From Gammaproteobacteria bacterium (GTDB lineage Bacteria; Pseudomonadota; Gammaproteobacteria; Pseudomonadales; UBA5518): 64,000 bases of DNA. Both the position numbers and the translations under genes were made by a program. The stretch lies in assembly GCA_016705365.1 (NCBI GenBank), contig JADIYI010000002.1, positions 558,001-622,000 on the forward strand. The letters are read 5' to 3'. Shown here piece by piece: positions 21,018 through 30,448 of the stretch; positions within the stretch are counted from its first letter, which is position 1; each line of letters opens with the position of its first letter. A model generated the notes under the pieces. The model did no database searches. It was given only the letters and a program-made list of their open reading frames with translations, and was not told the DNA's origin.

Positions 21018-22190
21018 ATGTCAATCGCCATGCAACGCTTTGCCAGGCTCGATCTGCAGCGACTGCCCTCGCCCTGCTTCGTGGTGGACGAAGTGGCGCT
21101 GGAAGAAAACCTCCGCATCCTTCAGCGTGTTCAGCAGCAAAGCGGAGCGCGGATCCTGCTGGCGCTGAAAGCCTTCTCGATGTTCAGCATGGCTCCGCTG
21201 ATTGATCGTTATCTGGCTGGCACCTGCGCCAGCGGCCTGCACGAAGCACGCCTGGGACACGAGGAATTTGCCGGCGAAGTGCATACCTTCTGCGCTGCGT
21301 ACACGGAACAGGATTTGCGCGCGGTACTGGAAATTTCCGATCACGTGGTTTTCAACTCGATAAATCAGCTCGAGCAATTCCGCACGCTGATTGACGCGGC
21401 GCGTGCTGCACGCCCCGGGCTCGCCATCGGTTTACGCGTCAACCCGGAGCATTCCGAAGGCGCGGTCCCGCTCTACGATCCCTGCGCACCCGGCTCCCGG
21501 CTGGGCATCACTCGCGCAGAGTTCCGGGAGGTGGCCCTCGATGGTGTGAGCGGGCTGCATTTTCACACCCTGTGCGAGCAGGATCTGCCGCCGCTGGCGC
21601 GCACCGTCAAGGCCTTCGAGAAGCGCTTCGGCGAATTCATTCCACGTATGAAGTGGATAAATTTTGGCGGGGGGCATCACATCACCCGCCCCGGCTACCA
21701 GGTCGACGGGTTGATCCGCCTGCTGATCGATTTCCGCGAGCGCCACGGCGTTGAGGTCTATCTCGAGCCGGGCGAGGCAATTGCCTATCACTGTGGTGTC
21801 CTGGTCAGCGAAGTTCTCGATATCACTCACAACCGGATGCCGCAGGCAATTCTTGACACCTCCGCGACCTGCCATATGCCGGACGTGATCGAGATGCCCT
21901 ATCGTCCGGCGGTGAGCGGTGCGGGTGAAACGGGAGAGCACGCACACGCCTACCGGCTTGGTGGCCAGACCTGCCTCGCAGGTGATGTCATCGGTGATTA
22001 CTCCTTCCCCGAGCCGCTCACTGTCGGTACGCGCCTGGTCTTCGAGGACATGGCTTACTACACCATGGTCAAGACTTCGACCTTCAACGGCATCAACCTG
22101 CCTTCGATCGCGATCTGGAATTCACGCACCGATGCGCTGAAGATCGTGCGGCGCTTCGGTTACGAGGATTTCCGCAACCGTCTGTCCTGA
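21018..22190 (+). CDS. nspC: Carboxynorspermidine decarboxylase
   Basis: PLP-dependent decarboxylase that completes the aspartate-semialdehyde route to (nor)spermidine. The 390-aa, fold-III enzyme has the PLP lysine in ALKAFSMFSM (about residue 50), the glycine-rich WINFGGGHHITRPGY block and the C-terminal GDVIGDYSF catalytic cysteine/acid region. It follows carboxynorspermidine synthase directly. Whether spermidine or norspermidine is the product depends on the diamine supplied; arginine decarboxylase upstream suggests putrescine and therefore spermidine. Confidence 0.94.
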   Translation: MSIAMQRFARLDLQRLPSPCFVVDEVALEENLRILQRVQQQSGARILLALKAFSMFSMAPLIDRYLAGTCASGLHEARLGHEEFAGEVHTFCAAYTEQDLRAVLEISDHVVFNSINQLEQFRTLIDAARAARPGLAIGLRVNPEHSEGAVPLYDPCAPGSRLGITRAEFREVALDGVSGLHFHTLCEQDLPPLARTVKAFEKRFGEFIPRMKWINFGGGHHITRPGYQVDGLIRLLIDFRERHGVEVYLEPGEAIAYHCGVLVSEVLDITHNRMPQAILDTSATCHMPDVIEMPYRPAVSGAGETGEHAHAYRLGGQTCLAGDVIGDYSFPEPLTVGTRLVFEDMAYYTMVKTSTFNGINLPSIAIWNSRTDALKIVRRFGYEDFRNRLS

Positions 22191-22192
22191 GC

Positions 22193-22222
22193 AAAACGAA
22201 AACAGGGGCGATCACTCGCCCC
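22193..22222 (-). terminator. Terminator of the etfBA operon
   Basis: A 7-bp GC stem (GGGGCGA with TCGCCCC, 22205-22211 and 22216-22222, 4-nt loop) is followed on the minus strand by TGTTTTCGTTTTG. It lies 32 nt beyond the etfA stop and just past the converging nspC stop. Read on the plus strand there is no T tract, so it mainly serves the etf side. Confidence 0.75.
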
Positions 22223-22253
22223 CGCTTGTCGTCCCGACAACGCGTCGGATCAG

Positions 22254-23183
22254 TCAGAGCAGGCTCTCCAGCTCCGGTACTGCCTGGAACAGATCAGCCA
22301 CCAGGCCATAGTCGGCGACCTGGAAAATAGGTGCGTCCTCGTCCTTGTTGATCGCCACGATGACCTTGGAGTCCTTCATCCCGGCCAGGTGCTGGATCGC
22401 ACCGGAAATCGCGACTGCTATGTAGAGTTCCGGGGCAACGATCTTGCCGGTCTGCCCGACCTGGTAATCATTCGGGACAAAGCCAGCATCCACTGCAGCC
22501 CGGGAAGCTCCCACGGCGGCGTTGAGCTTGTCGGCAACCGCCTCGAGCATCTTGAAATTCTCGCCATTCTGCATGCCGCGGCCACCGGAAATCACTACCC
22601 TGGCGTCAGTCAATTCCGGCCGGTCGGACTTCGCGACTTTCTCCTCGACAAAACTCGAACGCCCGGCGTCAGCAACGATGGCGACCGCTTCGACCACAGC
22701 GCTGCCGCCTTCCGCGGCCGCGGCATCGAAGCCCGTGGTGCGTACGGTGATGACTTTGCGTGCATCCCCCGCTTGCACGGTTGCTATCACGTTGCCCGCA
22801 TAGATCGGACGCTGAAACGTATCCGCACTCAATACCGCCGTGATTTCGGAAATCTGCGCGACATCGAGCAGCGCCGCAACCCGCGGCATCACGTTCTTGC
22901 CATTGCTGGTCGCGGGTGCGAGCAAGTTTTCATAGGAAACACCGAGTTCTGCCACCAGCTTGCTGACATTCTCGGCCAATTGGTGTGCATAAGCCGCGTT
23001 ATCCGCGACCAGTACCTTGCTCACGCCAGCGATACGTGCTGCCGCTTCCGCCGCAGCGGCACAATTTGCGCCCGCCACGAGCACATGGACCTCTCCACCG
23101 AGCGCCGTCGCTGCGGTGACCGTATGCAGTGTCGCGGCTTTCAGTTCATTGTTGCTGTGTTCAGCGATTACCAGCGTGCTCAT
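22254..23183 (-). CDS. etfA: Electron transfer flavoprotein alpha subunit
   Basis: FAD-binding subunit of ETF, which carries electrons from acyl-CoA dehydrogenases to ETF-ubiquinone oxidoreductase. The 309-aa length is standard. The C-terminal FAD domain shows VISGGRGMQNGENF, VGASRAAVDAGFVPNDYQVGQTG and the PELYIAVAISGAIQHLAGM segment. The start shares one base with the etfB stop (TGATG), so both are co-translated. The oxidoreductase gene is divergent on the other side of etfB. Confidence 0.98.
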   Translation of the reverse strand: MSTLVIAEHSNNELKAATLHTVTAATALGGEVHVLVAGANCAAAAEAAARIAGVSKVLVADNAAYAHQLAENVSKLVAELGVSYENLLAPATSNGKNVMPRVAALLDVAQISEITAVLSADTFQRPIYAGNVIATVQAGDARKVITVRTTGFDAAAAEGGSAVVEAVAIVADAGRSSFVEEKVAKSDRPELTDARVVISGGRGMQNGENFKMLEAVADKLNAAVGASRAAVDAGFVPNDYQVGQTGKIVAPELYIAVAISGAIQHLAGMKDSKVIVAINKDEDAPIFQVADYGLVADLFQAVPELESLL

Positions 23184-23932
23184 CAGATCACCTTTGCTTC
23201 GTTACGCAGTTTTTCGACCAGTTCTGCCACGGAACCTACCTTTATCCCGGCCTTGCGCTCGGGCGGTGGCTCCACCTTGAGCGTGCGCACGCGCGGTGCG
23301 GCATCGACACCAAGATCCGCAGGTGTCAGCGTGTCCATCGGCTTCTTCTTGGCCTTCATGATGTTCGGCAGCGAGGCATAGCGCGGCTCGTTCAGCCGCA
23401 AGTCCGCGGTCACGACGCAGGGCAATGTCAGCTCCAGGGTCTGCAGTCCGCCATCGATCTCGCGCGTGACCCGCGCCTTGCCGTTGTCAATGACGATTTC
23501 GGAAGCAAAGGTTCCCTGCGACATATCCGCCAGTGCGGCCAGCATCTGTCCGGTCTGGTTGTTGTCACCGTCGATCGATTGCTTGCCGAGAATGGCGAGT
23601 TCCACGCCCTCTTTCTCGACGATTGCCTTTAGCAGCTTGGCTATCGCCAGCGGCTGCAGATCCTCGGATGTTTCGACCAGGATGCCACGATCGGCGCCCA
23701 GTGCCAGGGCCGTCCGGATCTGTTCCTGACAGGATTTTTCGCCAATCGAGACCGCAATGACCTCGCTGGCCACGCCCTTTTCGCGCAGGCGTACAGCCTC
23801 CTCGACCGCGATTTCACAGAAGGGATTGATCGACATCTTCACGTTGTTGAGTTCAACGCCAGACCCGTCGCTCTTGGCCCGGACCTTGACGTTGTAATCC
23901 ACCACGCGTTTTACCGCTACCAGAACTTTCAT
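23183..23932 (-). CDS. etfB: Electron transfer flavoprotein beta subunit
   Basis: AMP-binding partner of EtfA. The 249-aa protein begins MKVLVAVKRVVDYNVKVR and carries the beta-signature TREIDGGLQTLELTLPCVVT and SLPNIMKAKKKP (about 197-208). The start at 23932 was chosen because GGAGAG precedes it and the N-terminus is canonical; the frame extends 25 codons further without support. It overlaps etfA by one base. The divergent gene at 24222 encodes the ETF dehydrogenase, so the 289-nt gap probably holds both promoters. Confidence 0.98.
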   Translation of the reverse strand: MKVLVAVKRVVDYNVKVRAKSDGSGVELNNVKMSINPFCEIAVEEAVRLREKGVASEVIAVSIGEKSCQEQIRTALALGADRGILVETSEDLQPLAIAKLLKAIVEKEGVELAILGKQSIDGDNNQTGQMLAALADMSQGTFASEIVIDNGKARVTREIDGGLQTLELTLPCVVTADLRLNEPRYASLPNIMKAKKKPMDTLTPADLGVDAAPRVRTLKVEPPPERKAGIKVGSVAELVEKLRNEAKVI

Positions 23933-24221
23933 GTACTCTCCGCTTGCGTCAGGAAAGAATTCGAATGGGACCCTGCAGCCATGTTCCGCGCGCCGCGCCG
24001 GCTGCAAAGCGGCGTTATTGTCCGGATATCCGCCTGACAGGTCAAGCCGCGCAAGCTTTGCGCCGCATCATGACACCCTGAATTCTTGAGGTCCGGCAAG
24101 TACATTTCTAGTATGCTTCGGGCCTTGGCGAGGGCTTGTCTGCCTCGCCGCAATGGGTTGAGCCGCTCTCCTGCCCTGTTTTCCGGCGAGCGTGCGTGTC
24201 GAGCAGCAGTGGAGAATACCA

Positions 24222-25865
24222 GTGACCAGAGAATCGATGGAATTTGATGTCGTGATCGTCGGCGCAGGACCGGCAGGGTTGTCGGCAGCCTGCCGGCTCA
24301 AGCAACTGGCGGGCGATCTCAGCGTCTGCGTGGTCGAGAAAGGCTCGGAAGTGGGTGCCCATATCCTTTCCGGCGCGGTACTCGAGCCGAGCGCACTCAG
24401 CGAGTTGTTCCCCGACTGGAAAGAGAATGGCGCGCCACTGGATACGCCGGTCAGCGATGACCACATCCACGTTCTGCTCAACGAGAACAAGTCGTTGCAA
24501 GTTCCAGGATTCATGGTGCCGAGCACCATGCACAACGAAGGCAACTACATCGTCAGCCTTGGCAGCCTGTGCCGCTGGCTGGGCCAGCAGGCCGAGAACC
24601 TCGGCGCGGAAATCTATCCTGGTTTCGCGGCGGCGGAGATCCTGTTTCACGAAGACGGCCGGGTCAAGGGCATTGCAACCGGCGACTCCGGAGTATCCGC
24701 CAGCGGCGAACACAAGGACAGTTTCACCGCAGGCATGGAACTGCATGCGAAGTACACGCTGTTTGCCGAGGGCTGCCGTGGCAGCCTCGGCAAACAGCTG
24801 ATAGCGCGCTTCAAACTCGACGCAGGACGCAATCCGCAGCACTATGGTCTCGGGGTCAAGGAGTTGTGGGAGGTCAAGCCCGGGAATTTCCAGCGGGGAC
24901 TGGTGGTCCACAGCGCCGGCTGGCCACTGCAGCAGAGCGGTGCGCACGGCGGAGGTTTTCTCTATCATTTCGATGACAACCTGGTATCGATCGGACTGAT
25001 CACCGACCTCGGATACAGCAACCCCTATATCAGTCCCTTCGAGGAGTTCCAGCGCTACAAGCAGCACCCGGTGATCAATCAGTATCTGCGGGGTGGCAAA
25101 CGTATCTGCTACGGTGCACGGGCTATCACCAAGGGCGGTCCGCAGGCGTTGCCGCGCATGAGCTTTCCGGGCGGCCTGCTGATCGGCTGCGATGCCGGCA
25201 CACTCAATTTCGCCAAGATCAAGGGCACCCACACCGCGATGAAGAGCGGCATGCTGGCTGCGGAGTCAGTGCACAGCGCGATTACTGTGCACGAACAGAT
25301 GGGCGAGGAAATCAGCACCTACACCGAGGCGTTCATGAGTTCCTGGGCCGGTCAGGAACTGCAGATGCAACGCAATTTCGGACCTGCCCAGCACAAGTTC
25401 GGCAACGTGCTCGGTTCCGCCTATGCGTTCATCGATATCAATATATTCCGCGGCAAGTTGCCTTGGACCCTGCACGACATGCACCCGGATCACGAGCAAC
25501 TGAAGCCGGCCGCCCAATCCCGGCAGATTGCCTATCCGAAGCCGGACAATGTGTTGAGTTTCGATCGCCTGTCCTCGGTGTTCCTCTCCAATACCAACCA
25601 CGAGGAAGACCAGCCCTGTCATCTGACCCTGCGCGACCCGGAAATTCCGATCCGCCACAACCTTGCCCTGTATGACGAACCGGCACAGCGTTATTGTCCT
25701 GCGGGGGTCTATGAGATCGTGGAAAATGACAAGGGAGTCAAGCGCCTGCAGATAAATGCGCAGAACTGCGTGCACTGCAAGACCTGCGATATAAAGGACC
25801 CCACCCAGAATATCGTCTGGGTGACACCCGAAGGATCGGGTGGACCGAATTATCCGAACATGTGA
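24222..25865 (+). CDS. Electron transfer flavoprotein-ubiquinone oxidoreductase
   Basis: Membrane-associated FAD and [4Fe-4S] enzyme that passes electrons from ETF to ubiquinone. The 547-aa length matches the family. The N-terminal FAD motif VVIVGAGPAGLSAACRL starts near residue 10, and the C-terminal ferredoxin-like cluster uses YCPAGVYE and CVHCKTCDIKDP (about 520-531). GTG at 24222 is preferred since GGAG lies 7 nt upstream; ATG at 24237 is an in-frame alternative that matches the shorter N-terminus of other gammaproteobacteria. It is divergent from etfBA, a usual arrangement for this pathway. Confidence 0.96.
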   Translation: MTRESMEFDVVIVGAGPAGLSAACRLKQLAGDLSVCVVEKGSEVGAHILSGAVLEPSALSELFPDWKENGAPLDTPVSDDHIHVLLNENKSLQVPGFMVPSTMHNEGNYIVSLGSLCRWLGQQAENLGAEIYPGFAAAEILFHEDGRVKGIATGDSGVSASGEHKDSFTAGMELHAKYTLFAEGCRGSLGKQLIARFKLDAGRNPQHYGLGVKELWEVKPGNFQRGLVVHSAGWPLQQSGAHGGGFLYHFDDNLVSIGLITDLGYSNPYISPFEEFQRYKQHPVINQYLRGGKRICYGARAITKGGPQALPRMSFPGGLLIGCDAGTLNFAKIKGTHTAMKSGMLAAESVHSAITVHEQMGEEISTYTEAFMSSWAGQELQMQRNFGPAQHKFGNVLGSAYAFIDINIFRGKLPWTLHDMHPDHEQLKPAAQSRQIAYPKPDNVLSFDRLSSVFLSNTNHEEDQPCHLTLRDPEIPIRHNLALYDEPAQRYCPAGVYEIVENDKGVKRLQINAQNCVHCKTCDIKDPTQNIVWVTPEGSGGPNYPNM

Positions 25866-26127
25866 CAAAAGCCCTGGCAAAGCCTGCATGTAGCTCCCTG
25901 CTGCCGCACCATCCCTTCGTGGCGCAGGCCAGGGCACGGCCCCCTGCGGACAGGCCCTGCTGCCGGCGCTGACCGGGCAGCGCCGCTGCACGGTGTTTTT
26001 GGCGGACGGCGGCGTCGCACCATTCCCTCCACCCTGTTTTGCTTCGATAATGACACGGTTGCAGCGATACCCCTCGGTGCCGGTGTTCTTTCTTGTTGAA
26101 GCAACGAATGACTTCAGGAGCTCAGCC

Positions 26128-29070
26128 TTGAACCGGGTTACCAGTGGCCTCTCGATACTCGCCGAAGCCATGCTCATTGTGCTGCTTGCCTGCTTTGTCG
26201 CAGCCAGTCCGCGCGCCGAATCCGTCAAGCCGGCTGTCGCAAAATCACCACCGCCCGCAGTCAAGGGAACAGACACTGACGGGTCGCGTGCATACCCGCA
26301 AAGCACGTCCGGCGCCGCCTGTCGCGAAGCGCAATTCACCGTCTCCCGACTTCAGGCCGATGTCGCCCGATTGACCGAATGGCACGATGCGATAGACAGT
26401 CTTTTCAAGGGAACGTTGTCGAGCGATGTCTCACTGGAAAATCTTTTCATCACGGATCTTCGTGGCGTTGCCGATCCGCGCACGAATGCGCGCGCCCTGG
26501 GCGAGCCCGACGGCTGGCCAAAGACCGTCTCTTGCGATGCGCTGCTCGCCGGTTACCAGGCGACACACGACGACCTGATCTGGCTGCGACAACAGATTTA
26601 CCGGCAGCAACAGCGCGTCTGGACGCAAATGCCGGAGGATTTCCGCGAGGAGTTGCGCCAGATCTGGGCATCGCGACAACGGCTGGTGAAACAATTCGAA
26701 CAGGTTTCGGGACAGCTCGAAAAACAGAACGACAAGCCGAGCCAGACCGTGCTGGCCGCGCTGCGCACCATTCACGGGCGGTTGCAGCGCGTAAGACTGT
26801 CCATGCTTGGCGTCGTGCCTGATTTGAACCAGGGCGTCACCGTTGAAAAATCGCGTGCATTCTTCGAACTGTGGAGCCTGGCTATCAAGGCGAAACCGGC
26901 CGGGATGTTGGCGTCGGAAAGCGAGCTCGCAGCTCTGCCGGCCGAGTTGCAGAGCGGGATACGTGACTATATGGTCCTGGCGCGCCTCGATGCAATCGAG
27001 CTGCGCTCAGTGCTGAATCTGGTTCGCGCAATACTCTGGAAATCCCCCGATGGGGTGTTCAGGGCGACGGCAAGGGAGGCGGCAGGCGGGCGCTGGAATT
27101 TGCTGATCATCGAGACCCAGGCAGTGCGTCATCGGCTGGATCGTCTGCTCAGCGAGGTTGGACAGGATTATCAGCAGGATGCATCGGCCGAGGCATCCTA
27201 CACTCGCATCGCCGTCACGGCCTTGAAAACCCTGCTCGGACTGGCGGCGATTGTGCTGCTCGCGCGAATTGCCCGCGCCCTTGCGACGCCGGCGCTGCGG
27301 CTCCATGCGCACCTGAGCGACCGTGTCCGGGGCAACCGCATCGCAACCCAATTGAGCCGCGTTGGCGCCGGACTGCCGACACTGCTGCCATGGCTCGCAG
27401 GCTGGTTCGGACTCGATCTGCTGGGCTGGTTTTTCTATCGCTACGAGTTCGTGTTTCTGGTGCCTGCCATACCCCTGGCCCGACTGTACATCGTGTATGG
27501 CGTCGGTACGCTTCTGGGCGAGTGGTTGGTACTGCGCATTGCCCAGCAGGCCGGCAGTTATCTGAACGCGGAGCAGAGCGCGTTGCTGGAGACCCGGGCG
27601 CATCAGGCGGCGGCGGTTGTGATGCTCCCGTGGCTGCTCGGTGACCTCGTGAACATTGCCATTGGCAGTTCCCAGTTGCTCGATGTGTGCGTTCGGGCCC
27701 GCGAGTTGGCCGCTTTTGTCGCGATCGGGATACTGCTGCGTACCCGCGAACAGGATCTGGTGAAGGCGCTCCAGTCGGTGCTGCCGCCACACATCGACCC
27801 GTGGGTGGAGCGAGTCCTGCGCGGGCAATTGTTCTGGCTGACGGGGCCGCTGGCGGTGCTTCCTCTGCTGGCCGTGTTCGGCGTGGCTTTTGTCAATCGC
27901 GCCATGCTCGATGTCGATTGGTACCGGAAACTGTATGCGCGCGGTTTTCGACTGCGAGCGCAGACATCGAAAGCCGCCGAGAGTACGGAATCCGAAGCCG
28001 ACGAATTGCGCCTCAGCGATTACAACCGCTGGTTCGAACCGGATTCACTGGCCGAAGGTCCGTTGATCGATACCGGTCTGGGCGCGGCAATCATCGACAG
28101 TATGTCGCCGTGGCTCGCCGACAAGTCCGAAGAGAACACGCTGGTGCTGACCGGTGAACGTGGTATCGGCAAATCCTCGATGCTGTTGCAGCTCGGGAAG
28201 GAACTTGAAAAGAACTATCCCGGCATCCGCGTGTTGCAGTTGGAGGTGCCCGCAAAAACCACCTCGCCGGAAGCGGTTCGTTCGCTGATCGGAGAGTTGC
28301 TCGGGACTGACCTCGGCGAAGGCCCTGCGGCGCTGGTGAAAGCCGACGCCGAGCGCCAGCCCTCGATCGTGATTCTGGATAATGCCCATGGCTTTTTCCT
28401 GCGCCGCGTAGGCGGACTGGATGGCTGGCAGACCCTGCTGGGGCTCACCAATGCCCGGCTGGCGAACATTTTCTGGTTGATCGTGATCAACAACCAGAGC
28501 CTTGCCTATCTCGGCAATGTCTTCCGCCGTGACTACCAGTTCAGCCGCATATTGCGCGCCCGGCCATGGACCCAGAACGAAATCCGTTCGTTGATCATGT
28601 CGCGGCACAAGCGCAGCCGCTTCCGGATCCGCTACGACGATGTACTACTGGCATCGAGAGGACCGGAAGCCGGAAATGTGCGCAATGCCGAGCAACGTTA
28701 TTTCAGCCTTTTGTGGGATGCCTGTCGCGGCAATCCACTGCTGGCGCTGCGCTTGTGGATCAGTTCCCTGCGTGCAGACGGCGGGACCGTTGTGGTCGGA
28801 TTGCCGGCGCAGCCCTCTACAGCTGCCCTCGAGAGTCTTCCCGATGATTTTCATTTCGTGTATGCAGCGCTCGTCATTCACGAGAACATGACTGCCGAGG
28901 AACTGGTGTCAGTCACGGCGATGGGCGATGGTGTGATCAGGGCGGCCCTGAAAACCGCCCAGGACACCGGTTTTGTGCAGCGCACGGCGGGTGGCAGGTA
29001 TCGCCTCGAGCCCATATGGTATCCGAGTGTCCGCAGTCTGCTCGGCAGGAAGAACATGCTCCATGAATGA
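26128..29070 (+). CDS. Membrane protein with periplasmic coiled coil and cytosolic P-loop ATPase
   Basis: Not a gene I can name. The 980-aa product has a signal peptide (1 to about 32), a Ser/Pro-rich linker, a helical periplasmic region likely to form coiled coils (about 60-355), several hydrophobic segments between about 360 and 590, and a cytosolic P-loop domain. Walker A is GERGIGKSS (676-684), Walker B-like is IVILDNAH (about 747-754), followed by FWLIVINNQS (sensor-like strand). A winged-helix-like end (about 890-980) closes it, recalling AAA+/STAND ATPases. TTG at 26128 is chosen for AGGAG 7 nt upstream and because the signal peptide then starts at once. Its stop overlaps by 8 nt the MscS-type gene, so the two form a functional pair. 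Confidence 0.8.
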   Translation: MNRVTSGLSILAEAMLIVLLACFVAASPRAESVKPAVAKSPPPAVKGTDTDGSRAYPQSTSGAACREAQFTVSRLQADVARLTEWHDAIDSLFKGTLSSDVSLENLFITDLRGVADPRTNARALGEPDGWPKTVSCDALLAGYQATHDDLIWLRQQIYRQQQRVWTQMPEDFREELRQIWASRQRLVKQFEQVSGQLEKQNDKPSQTVLAALRTIHGRLQRVRLSMLGVVPDLNQGVTVEKSRAFFELWSLAIKAKPAGMLASESELAALPAELQSGIRDYMVLARLDAIELRSVLNLVRAILWKSPDGVFRATAREAAGGRWNLLIIETQAVRHRLDRLLSEVGQDYQQDASAEASYTRIAVTALKTLLGLAAIVLLARIARALATPALRLHAHLSDRVRGNRIATQLSRVGAGLPTLLPWLAGWFGLDLLGWFFYRYEFVFLVPAIPLARLYIVYGVGTLLGEWLVLRIAQQAGSYLNAEQSALLETRAHQAAAVVMLPWLLGDLVNIAIGSSQLLDVCVRARELAAFVAIGILLRTREQDLVKALQSVLPPHIDPWVERVLRGQLFWLTGPLAVLPLLAVFGVAFVNRAMLDVDWYRKLYARGFRLRAQTSKAAESTESEADELRLSDYNRWFEPDSLAEGPLIDTGLGAAIIDSMSPWLADKSEENTLVLTGERGIGKSSMLLQLGKELEKNYPGIRVLQLEVPAKTTSPEAVRSLIGELLGTDLGEGPAALVKADAERQPSIVILDNAHGFFLRRVGGLDGWQTLLGLTNARLANIFWLIVINNQSLAYLGNVFRRDYQFSRILRARPWTQNEIRSLIMSRHKRSRFRIRYDDVLLASRGPEAGNVRNAEQRYFSLLWDACRGNPLLALRLWISSLRADGGTVVVGLPAQPSTAALESLPDDFHFVYAALVIHENMTAEELVSVTAMGDGVIRAALKTAQDTGFVQRTAGGRYRLEPIWYPSVRSLLGRKNMLHE

Positions 29071-29866
29071 CGATAATGTGCTGAGCCAGGTGGCCACGCT
29101 GGCGAACATGTTCGATGTCGCCAGGATGTCGCTGCTGATTCTCGGAATCGCCGCGATAGCGTTCACCAACGCAGCGGTTCGTCGCCTTGGCCAGGCGTTG
29201 ATGCAACGATTCCCTTCGCGGCGCTTTCTGATCCTGCAGTTTGCGACGCTGATCAGCTTTACGGTCTATATCGGCGGATCGCTGGTGCTCGTGGTCGGGG
29301 TACTGCAGCCACCGCGCGAATTTCTGATCGCGATTGGCGGCTCGGCCGCCGTCGCGGTGGGTTTTGCGCTCAAGGACATCGCCGCTTCCATTGTATCGGG
29401 ACTCATCCTGCTGTTCGACCGACCGTTCCAGGTCGGCGACCGCGTAAGCTTCGACAATGTTTACGGGGAAATCGTATCGATAGGCCTGCGCTCGGTCCGC
29501 CTGCAAACCCTCGACGACAATCTCGTCACGATTCCCAATTCGCGCTTCATCAACGATATCACGGCATCGGCCAATGCCGGGGCGCTCGACATGATGGTGG
29601 TCACCGACTTCCACCTCGCCCTCGATGTCGATATCAACCTGGCCCGCGACCTCGTGCGGCAGGTGATCGTGACCAGCCGCTTCGCCTACCTGAAAAAGCC
29701 GGTGACGTTTTCAATCGAGGAAGTGGCGGTCGCGGAGCGGCTCGCGATTCGACTGCGCGCCAAGGCCTATGTGCTGGACGTGGTGTACGAAAAAGCCCTG
29801 CAGAGCGATATCACGCTCCGATCCAGCGAGTTGTTCAGGCAATACGGCCTGGCTCGGCCCGCCTGA
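29063..29866 (+). CDS. MscS-type mechanosensitive channel, core domain only
   Basis: Small-conductance channel subunit of 267 aa. Two or three membrane helices lie in residues about 15-125, the last being the pore-lining TM3 (AVAVGFALKDIAASIVSGLILL), then the beta domain block FDRPFQVGDRVSFDNVYGEI and LVTIPNSRFIND, and an alpha/beta C-terminal domain. Length is like E. coli MscS (286 aa), without MscK-like N-terminal extension; that extension seems to be supplied by the upstream ATPase gene, which overlaps it by 8 nt (ATGAATGA). The start at 29063 has AGGAAG upstream. A gap of 74 nt without a clear terminator follows. Confidence 0.92.
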   Translation: MNDDNVLSQVATLANMFDVARMSLLILGIAAIAFTNAAVRRLGQALMQRFPSRRFLILQFATLISFTVYIGGSLVLVVGVLQPPREFLIAIGGSAAVAVGFALKDIAASIVSGLILLFDRPFQVGDRVSFDNVYGEIVSIGLRSVRLQTLDDNLVTIPNSRFINDITASANAGALDMMVVTDFHLALDVDINLARDLVRQVIVTSRFAYLKKPVTFSIEEVAVAERLAIRLRAKAYVLDVVYEKALQSDITLRSSELFRQYGLARPA

Positions 29867-29940
29867 AGCACAGCGAGGGGAGCCGAAAGAATCAATGGGC
29901 AGCAACCTGTGCATGGGTGCAAGGCAGATCGCTCGAGGAA

Positions 29941-30429
29941 TCAATGCAGGGGATAAAAACCTGAGCGGCTGCGAATGCCCTGCTTGCCGCTGTGCGGATC
30001 GGTTTGCGCCACATCGACCAACCGGTAGAACACATTCCTGTGCACCAGGGCGGTCAGTCCATTGCGGATGAGCAGATAGACGCGCGTCTCGTTACGCGTT
30101 ACGTCGGTACGCAACACCAGGGGATATTCCTCTCCGACCGGGTAGCGCTCGCCAAGATTGGTGGTCATCCACAGCTCTGGCTGGTCATCAACACGGATGA
30201 ACTCGCAATCGGTCACAAGAAACGGCGCATCCTGCACCTCGACTCGCACCATCTGATCCGGTGTCCTCAGAAAATAACCGGATTCGTTCTGGCACAGCAT
30301 ACCGGCAAACAACCGGACCATGGACTCGCGTTTTATCGGCGAACCTCGATGATGCCAGACACCCTCCCGATCGATAAGGAATTCTGCCGCCCGCTTCGTG
30401 CCCGTCCCGCGCGCCGCATCCACCATCAT
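29941..30429 (-). CDS. DUF1285 family protein
   Basis: The 162-aa protein shows the DUF1285 pattern: FLIDREGVWHHRGSPIKRE (about residues 17-35), MVRLFAGML, YFLRTPDQMVRVEV, VTDCEFI and the C-terminal VYLLIRNGLTALVHRNVFYRL. Function is unknown; no signal or membrane span. It starts 20 nt after the serA stop and is probably co-transcribed with serA. Two adjacent ATGs at the start make the exact first residue uncertain by one. Confidence 0.85.
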   Translation of the reverse strand: MMVDAARGTGTKRAAEFLIDREGVWHHRGSPIKRESMVRLFAGMLCQNESGYFLRTPDQMVRVEVQDAPFLVTDCEFIRVDDQPELWMTTNLGERYPVGEEYPLVLRTDVTRNETRVYLLIRNGLTALVHRNVFYRLVDVAQTDPHSGKQGIRSRSGFYPLH

Positions 30430-30448
30430 TGCCTCTGCACGCGGCCGT

